The translations under genes were made by a program, and so were the position numbers. Positions 6,066-6,268 of a DNA stretch of 6,268 bases are shown in pieces. Source of the DNA: Verrucomicrobiales bacterium (GTDB taxonomy: Bacteria; Verrucomicrobiota; Verrucomicrobiia; Limisphaerales; UBA1096); contig PBKH01000051.1 of the NCBI GenBank assembly GCA_002721375.1, positions 44,465 to 50,732 of the forward strand. The letters run 5' to 3'. How positions within the stretch are numbered: the stretch's first letter is position 1; each line of letters begins with the position of its first letter. Below the pieces are notes generated by a model. The model searched no databases. It had not been told where the DNA came from and saw nothing but the letters and a program-made list of their open reading frames with translations.

Positions 6066-6084
6066 CCGGACAAATTCCGGACAA
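6066..6084. repeat. Two direct copies of CCGGACAA, 11 bp apart
   Basis: CCGGACAA occurs at 6066-6073 and again at 6077-6084, one helical turn apart, about 12 bp before the start of the putative recombinase gene and about 60 bp after the tRNA. Tandem sites of this kind can bind an integrase arm domain, an excisionase or a repressor. No function is shown by the sequence alone. Confidence 0.5.
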
Positions 6085-6096
6085 TAGCGCAAGTTT

Positions 6097-6268
6097 ATGC
6101 CAGCTAAGCGTTTTAGGTTTCCCTACTCCGTCAAACGAGGCTCTTCCCAAGTTAAGATTTACCATTATAAACGACCGTTAAAAAATGTTCGCGGCCGCAA
6201 GAGCATTTACTACGATGAGTTCACTGTTGCTTACTATTTGGGGAGCAAGAGAAAGAGGAAAACATACT
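6097..6268 (+). CDS. Putative tyrosine recombinase/integrase, N-terminal fragment (cut by window end)
   Basis: An open frame starts at ATG 6097, after an in-frame stop at 6085, and runs off the window with 57 complete codons visible. The peptide is very basic: MPAKRFRFPYSV, then VKIYHYKR (about 20-27), RGRKSIYYDEFTVAYYLGSK and RKRKTY. A short beta-strand pattern 'VKIY ... F-T-V-A-Y-Y ... G-x-(K/R)-x-R-x-T' is typical of the N-terminal arm-binding region of tyrosine recombinases, and I associate this wording with Verrucomicrobiota integrases. The catalytic Arg-His-Arg-Tyr residues would lie outside the window, so identity is not proven. Its place about 90 bp downstream of a tRNA 3' end, in the same direction, supports an integrase. 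No Shine-Dalgarno is seen. The alternative is an unrelated small basic protein. Confidence 0.6.
   Translation, partial: MPAKRFRFPYSVKRGSSQVKIYHYKRPLKNVRGRKSIYYDEFTVAYYLGSKRKRKTY

Noticed and set aside
5950..6165. Minus-strand reading frame of 71 codons covering the tRNA
   Set aside because: Its C-terminal half (RPLRDSNPCCRRERPVS) is simply the antisense of tRNA-Glu, a well-known artefact; the rest has no recognisable character and opposes the recombinase frame.
1..6268. CRISPR array, insertion sequence or riboswitch
   Set aside because: No regularly spaced repeats, transposase-like frame, terminal inverted repeats or recognisable riboswitch core was seen on either strand.

Overview
This 6.3 kb window is compact, mostly housekeeping bacterial chromosome carrying eight protein genes (two cut by the window ends), one tRNA gene and short intergenic regions. 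The gene families and several sequence details (the Mrp N-terminus, an ECF sigma factor with an APFEHW-type region 2, a recombinase N-terminus of a style I associate with Verrucomicrobiota) suggest a Verrucomicrobiota member, possibly an Opitutae/Puniceicoccales-like lineage. That assignment is from memory of protein style and is tentative. Canonical Shine-Dalgarno sequences are almost absent ahead of the starts.

Layout. Bases 1-967 (+) hold the 3' end of trhO (tRNA U34 hydroxylase), overlapped by a short DUF445 membrane protein gene. Bases 968-1169 are non-coding and end in a strong terminator that serves rpsT (ribosomal protein S20), which is read leftwards from a near-consensus promoter at 1471-1498. 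mrp (Fe-S carrier ATPase) lies to its right on the same strand. A 140-bp divergent gap then leads to a three-gene rightward locus (2735-4345): an ECF sigma factor, a single-pass membrane protein containing a duplicated 30-residue motif (candidate anti-sigma factor), and a membrane-anchored protein with two LTxxQ motifs resembling the Spy/CpxP/periplasmic metal-sensor group. This locus converges on, and overlaps by 18 bp, the leftward pair lspA-miaA (signal peptidase II, tRNA dimethylallyltransferase), which are coupled by a TTGA stop/start overlap.

Right edge. Divergent from lspA is tRNA-Glu(UUC) with an encoded CCA end. About 90 bp downstream a very basic reading frame starts and runs off the window; it looks like the N-terminus of a tyrosine recombinase. 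A tRNA gene followed by an integrase is the usual signature of an integrated element, so the window probably ends at the first bases of a genomic island.

Functionally, the conserved genes concern tRNA modification (trhO, miaA), translation (rpsT, tRNA-Glu), Fe-S assembly (mrp) and lipoprotein processing (lspA). The two parts most worth following are the sigma/membrane/LTxxQ locus, which looks like an envelope-stress module without a recognisable classical anti-sigma domain, and the putative island junction at tRNA-Glu.
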